Below are positions 20,817 through 22,806 of a DNA stretch of 22,806 nucleotides, piece after piece. Numbering within the stretch: the stretch's first letter is position 1; the number at the start of each line of letters is the position of its first letter. The stretch spans positions 1-22,806 of the forward strand of contig JAEXYA010000031.1 in NCBI GenBank assembly GCA_023451825.1. Reading direction: 5' to 3'. Made by a program: the position numbers and the translations under genes. A model generated the notes under the pieces. It saw only the letters and a program-made list of their open reading frames with translations, was not told the DNA's origin and made no database searches. The stretch comes from Pseudomonadota bacterium (GTDB taxonomy: Bacteria; Pseudomonadota; Alphaproteobacteria; Rhizobiales; Xanthobacteraceae).

Positions 20817-21349
20817 TTTTTGGTCCCGCTCTCCGTGCCGAGGATCACCTGCAGCACCTTGTCCGGATCGTCGCGATCGATCATGCCGCCGAGAAAGCGC
20901 TTGATCGCCGCGACATCATTCGGCGAAAAATCCTTCAGCGCATGTTCGATGCGCGTGGTTTGCAGCCCCGCCATCTGCGCCACCAGAGCCTCGCCTTTGG
21001 CCGTGGCGAAAAGAAGCCGCTGCCGGCGATCCACCTCGCCGGATTTCTGCACGATATAGCCTTCGTCGAGCAATTGCTTCAGCACACGCCCCAGCGACTG
21101 CTTTGTAATGCGCAAGACGTCGAGAAGATCGGCAACCTTCAGCCCGGGATAGCGATGCACGAAATGCACGACGCGGTGATGCGCCCGGCCGAAGCCAAAT
21201 TGATCCAGCACATGATCGGGGTCGCCGACGAAATCGCGATAGGCAAAAAACAACAGTTCGATGATGTCCCAGCGCAGGGTCTCAGGCGTCGCCTGGGCAG
21301 GCGCCTTGGCCGCATGCGGCATGGCAGCATTGAAATTTACGTCAGCCAT
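20813..21349 (-). CDS. MarR-family transcriptional regulator
   Basis: 178 aa from the preferred start. The winged helix-turn-helix spans about 55-125: FGRAHHRVVHFVHRYPG, then ADLLDVLRITKQSLGRVLKQLLDEGYI (recognition helix) and the wing DRRQRLLFATAKG with the conserved Asp-Arg-Arg. Flanking helices make the dimer. The frame stays open to an ATG at 21388, but the extra 13 codons are A/T-rich and use codons unlike the rest (GTA, AGA, CCA). They look like promoter sequence, so I start at 21349. No strong ribosome binding site exists at either. MarR proteins usually repress their own operon; here the operon includes a two-component system. Confidence 0.9.
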   Translation of the reverse strand: MADVNFNAAMPHAAKAPAQATPETLRWDIIELLFFAYRDFVGDPDHVLDQFGFGRAHHRVVHFVHRYPGLKVADLLDVLRITKQSLGRVLKQLLDEGYIVQKSGEVDRRQRLLFATAKGEALVAQMAGLQTTRIEHALKDFSPNDVAAIKRFLGGMIDRDDPDKVLQVILGTESGTKK

Positions 21350-21433
21350 ATTGACATATTTTGGGTTCAATCTTACAAACTTGGCCATCCCGACGAAATT
21401 TTATAACTTTTGCCGGGTGGACCGATTAGGTCC
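21350..21433. promoter_or_regulatory. Divergent marR/ilvE control region with two inverted repeats
   Basis: ATTGA (21350-21354) and TCAAT (21367-21371) form an inverted repeat next to the marR start. GGACC (21419-21423) and GGTCC (21429-21433) form a second one, nearer ilvE. The first lies where an autorepressing MarR dimer would bind. The A/T-rich middle (TTTTATAACTTTT, 21398-21411) probably contains promoter elements for one or both directions. Confidence 0.4.
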
Positions 21434-21590
21434 GATTTGAGAACTATACCGGACTTCCGCAAGCGGCCATAGCCCGGCATTGGGTAACTTGCCGCACATC
21501 GCAGACAGCTTTTGCGGCCTGTCCGGACTCGACGTAGAACAGCACACGCCGTCGCCGACGCACGGCGGGTGCCAAGCAGGAGTAAGGTCC

Positions 21591-22703
21591 ATGGGCGTTT
21601 CATTCGACAAGGTCGATGGCGCAATCTGGCTGGATTTCGATATCCACCATTCCCACCACGCATTGCCCGAGGCAGAGCGTGTGGCGAAGCTCAAGGACCC
21701 CGGCTTCGGCCGTGTATTTACCGATCACATGGCGACGGTGCGCTATAGCCAGGATAAAGGCTGGCACAGCGCGCGCGTCGAGGCGCGTTCGAACTTCCAG
21801 CTCGATCCCGCCGCGGCCGTCCTGCACTACGCGCAGGAAATCTTCGAAGGCCTGAAGGCCTATGTTCGCGAGGATGGCGGCGTGAACCTGTTCCGCCCCG
21901 ATGCGAACGCCAAGCGCTTCTGGAATTCGGCCACGCGCATGGCGATGGCGCCGCTGCCCGAGCCGGTCTTCATCGAAGCCGTCGAGCAGCTCGTCCGTAT
22001 CGACCGCGCCTGGATTCCCGGCGGTGAAGGCAGCCTCTATCTGCGCCCCTTCATGATCGCCAATGAGACGTTTTTGGGCGTGAAGCCGTCGTCGGAGTAT
22101 ATTTTCGGCGTCATCGCCTCGCCGGTCGGCTCCTACTTCAAGGGCGGCCCGGCTCCGGTCTCGATCTATGCTTCGGAGAACTACACGCGTGCAGCCGTCG
22201 GCGGCACGGGCGCTGTCAAATGCGGTGGCAACTACGCCGCCAGCCTGCGCGCCCAGGCCGAAGCAATGGATCACGGCTGCGATCAGGTCGTGTTCCTCGA
22301 TGCGGTCGAGCGCAAATATATCGAAGAACTCGGCGGCATGAACGTGTTCTTCGTGTTCGATGACGGCTCGCTCTCGACGCCGCCGCTCGGCACCATCCTG
22401 CCTGGCATCACGCGCGACTCGATCATCGCGCTCGCCAAGTCGGCCGGCGTGACGGTGCGCGAAGAACTCTATTCGCTCGACCAGTGGCGTGCGGATGCAA
22501 CCAGCGGCAAGCTGAAGGAAGCGTTCGCCTGTGGCACCGCCGCGGTCATCTCGCCGATCGGCAAGGTGCGCACCACCTCGGGTGAATTCCTGATCAATGG
22601 CGGCGAAGCCGGCTCGGTCGCCATGGGCCTGCGCAAGCAGCTGGTGGATATCCAATACGGCCGCGCACCGGATCCGCAGAACTGGATCCGCAAGGTGTTT
22701 TGA
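21591..22703 (+). CDS. ilvE: Branched-chain amino acid aminotransferase
   Basis: 370 aa, PLP-dependent fold-type IV transaminase interconverting Leu, Ile and Val with their keto acids. It belongs to the longer, eukaryote-like BCAT group: YAQEIFEGLKAY at 80-91, LYLRPFMIANETFLGV at 149-164, and the PLP-binding Lys210 in GTGAVKCGGNYAASLRAQ. YIEELGGMNVFFVFDDG is at 243-259 and the phosphate-binding TLPG-like LGTILPGITR follows. AGGAGTAAGG about 4-14 bases before the ATG is a strong ribosome binding site and sets the start. A TTG 111 bases upstream in frame would add a Cys/Pro-rich extension with no family counterpart. A 6-bp hairpin (21547-21552 / 21562-21567) sits in the leader. Ends in a strong terminator. 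Confidence 0.97.
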   Translation: MGVSFDKVDGAIWLDFDIHHSHHALPEAERVAKLKDPGFGRVFTDHMATVRYSQDKGWHSARVEARSNFQLDPAAAVLHYAQEIFEGLKAYVREDGGVNLFRPDANAKRFWNSATRMAMAPLPEPVFIEAVEQLVRIDRAWIPGGEGSLYLRPFMIANETFLGVKPSSEYIFGVIASPVGSYFKGGPAPVSIYASENYTRAAVGGTGAVKCGGNYAASLRAQAEAMDHGCDQVVFLDAVERKYIEELGGMNVFFVFDDGSLSTPPLGTILPGITRDSIIALAKSAGVTVREELYSLDQWRADATSGKLKEAFACGTAAVISPIGKVRTTSGEFLINGGEAGSVAMGLRKQLVDIQYGRAPDPQNWIRKVF

Positions 22704-22709
22704 GACGAC

Positions 22710-22739
22710 AAAAGCCGCAGCCAAAAGCTGCGGCTTTTT
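22710..22739 (+). terminator. Rho-independent terminator of ilvE
   Basis: AAAAGCCGCAGC and GCTGCGGCTTTT are perfect complements (12 bp) around a 5-base loop and run into a T-stretch, 7 bases after the ilvE stop. The leading A-run means it could also work for transcripts from the right. Confidence 0.95.
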
Positions 22740-22740
22740 C

Positions 22741-22806
22741 GTAGGATGGGTAGAGCGAAGCGAAACCCATCACCGCAAGCTCGGTGCTTGTTGTGATGGG
22801 TTTCGC
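22741..22806. repeat. Intergenic palindromic repeat, family A (copy 4, cut by window end)
   Basis: GTAGGATGGGTAGAGCGAAG starts the left arm, and GAAACCCATCAC closes it. The right arm GTGATGGGTTTCGC is interrupted by the window end. Its inner block is the same as copy 1 at 226, and different from copies 2 and 3. It follows the ilvE terminator directly. Confidence 0.85.

Noticed and set aside
21480..21590. TTG-initiated N-terminal extension of ilvE or a leader peptide for attenuation
   Set aside because: The strong ribosome binding site is at 21591. The upstream codons are not rich in Leu, Ile or Val, so classic attenuation is not supported.
1..22806. tRNA, rRNA, CRISPR arrays, insertion sequences, phage genes
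   Set aside because: I looked for T-loop and CCA-end patterns, regularly spaced repeats, transposase or integrase motifs and phage structural genes, and saw none.

Overview
This window looks like an ordinary core-chromosome stretch of an alphaproteobacterium of the Bradyrhizobium/Rhodopseudomonas/Afipia/Tardiphaga group. The evidence is the high-GC coding style, the gene content (a RibH2-like lumazine synthase, a DUF4282 protein, L25 with a long Ala/Pro/Lys tail, a MidA-lgt-pgeF cluster), and several intergenic palindromic repeats of the kind scattered through these genomes. I see no prophage, insertion sequence, CRISPR array, rRNA or tRNA. The nearest thing to accessory DNA is a BrnT/BrnA toxin-antitoxin pair.

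Layout: 1-519 holds no convincing gene apart from a 30-bp-arm palindrome. dctA (520-1839, dicarboxylate uptake) faces a thioredoxin-fold [2Fe-2S] ferredoxin-like gene across a second type of repeat. 2278-5599 is a run of small or poorly known genes: a hydrophilic small protein, a two-helix membrane protein, an NTF2/SnoaL-like protein, an exported probable beta-barrel protein, a coiled-coil protein and two single-span mini-proteins. 5755-6697 (minus) is a tandem pair of MaoC-type hot-dog hydratase-like genes, followed by a DUF4282 membrane protein. 7328-9769 (minus) is a translation/stress operon, rplY-pth-ychF, with a candidate promoter and an attenuator-like hairpin in its leader. brnTA lies upstream of it.

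ubiK (minus) and lgt-midA-pgeF (plus) diverge from 10.8-11.0 kb. This region concerns the envelope and respiratory chain: ubiquinone assembly, lipoprotein modification, a complex I assembly methyltransferase family and a peptidoglycan-editing factor. It is followed by a lipoprotein that would itself be an Lgt substrate. Then come prs (PRPP synthesis), a divergent ribH paralogue that appears to lack the usual catalytic His, a ybjN-GNAT pair preceded by an unusual cluster of GANTC (CcrM) sites, proC bracketed by two same-orientation repeats, a translationally coupled MarR / OmpR-type regulator / histidine kinase operon (minus), and divergent ilvE with a clear terminator.

No wholly new system stands out. 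The points most worth a second look are the GANTC cluster, the His-less RibH, the 11-bp perfect operator-like repeat at 2927, the rplY leader, the brnTA operator, and the placing of repeat families at convergent gene ends.
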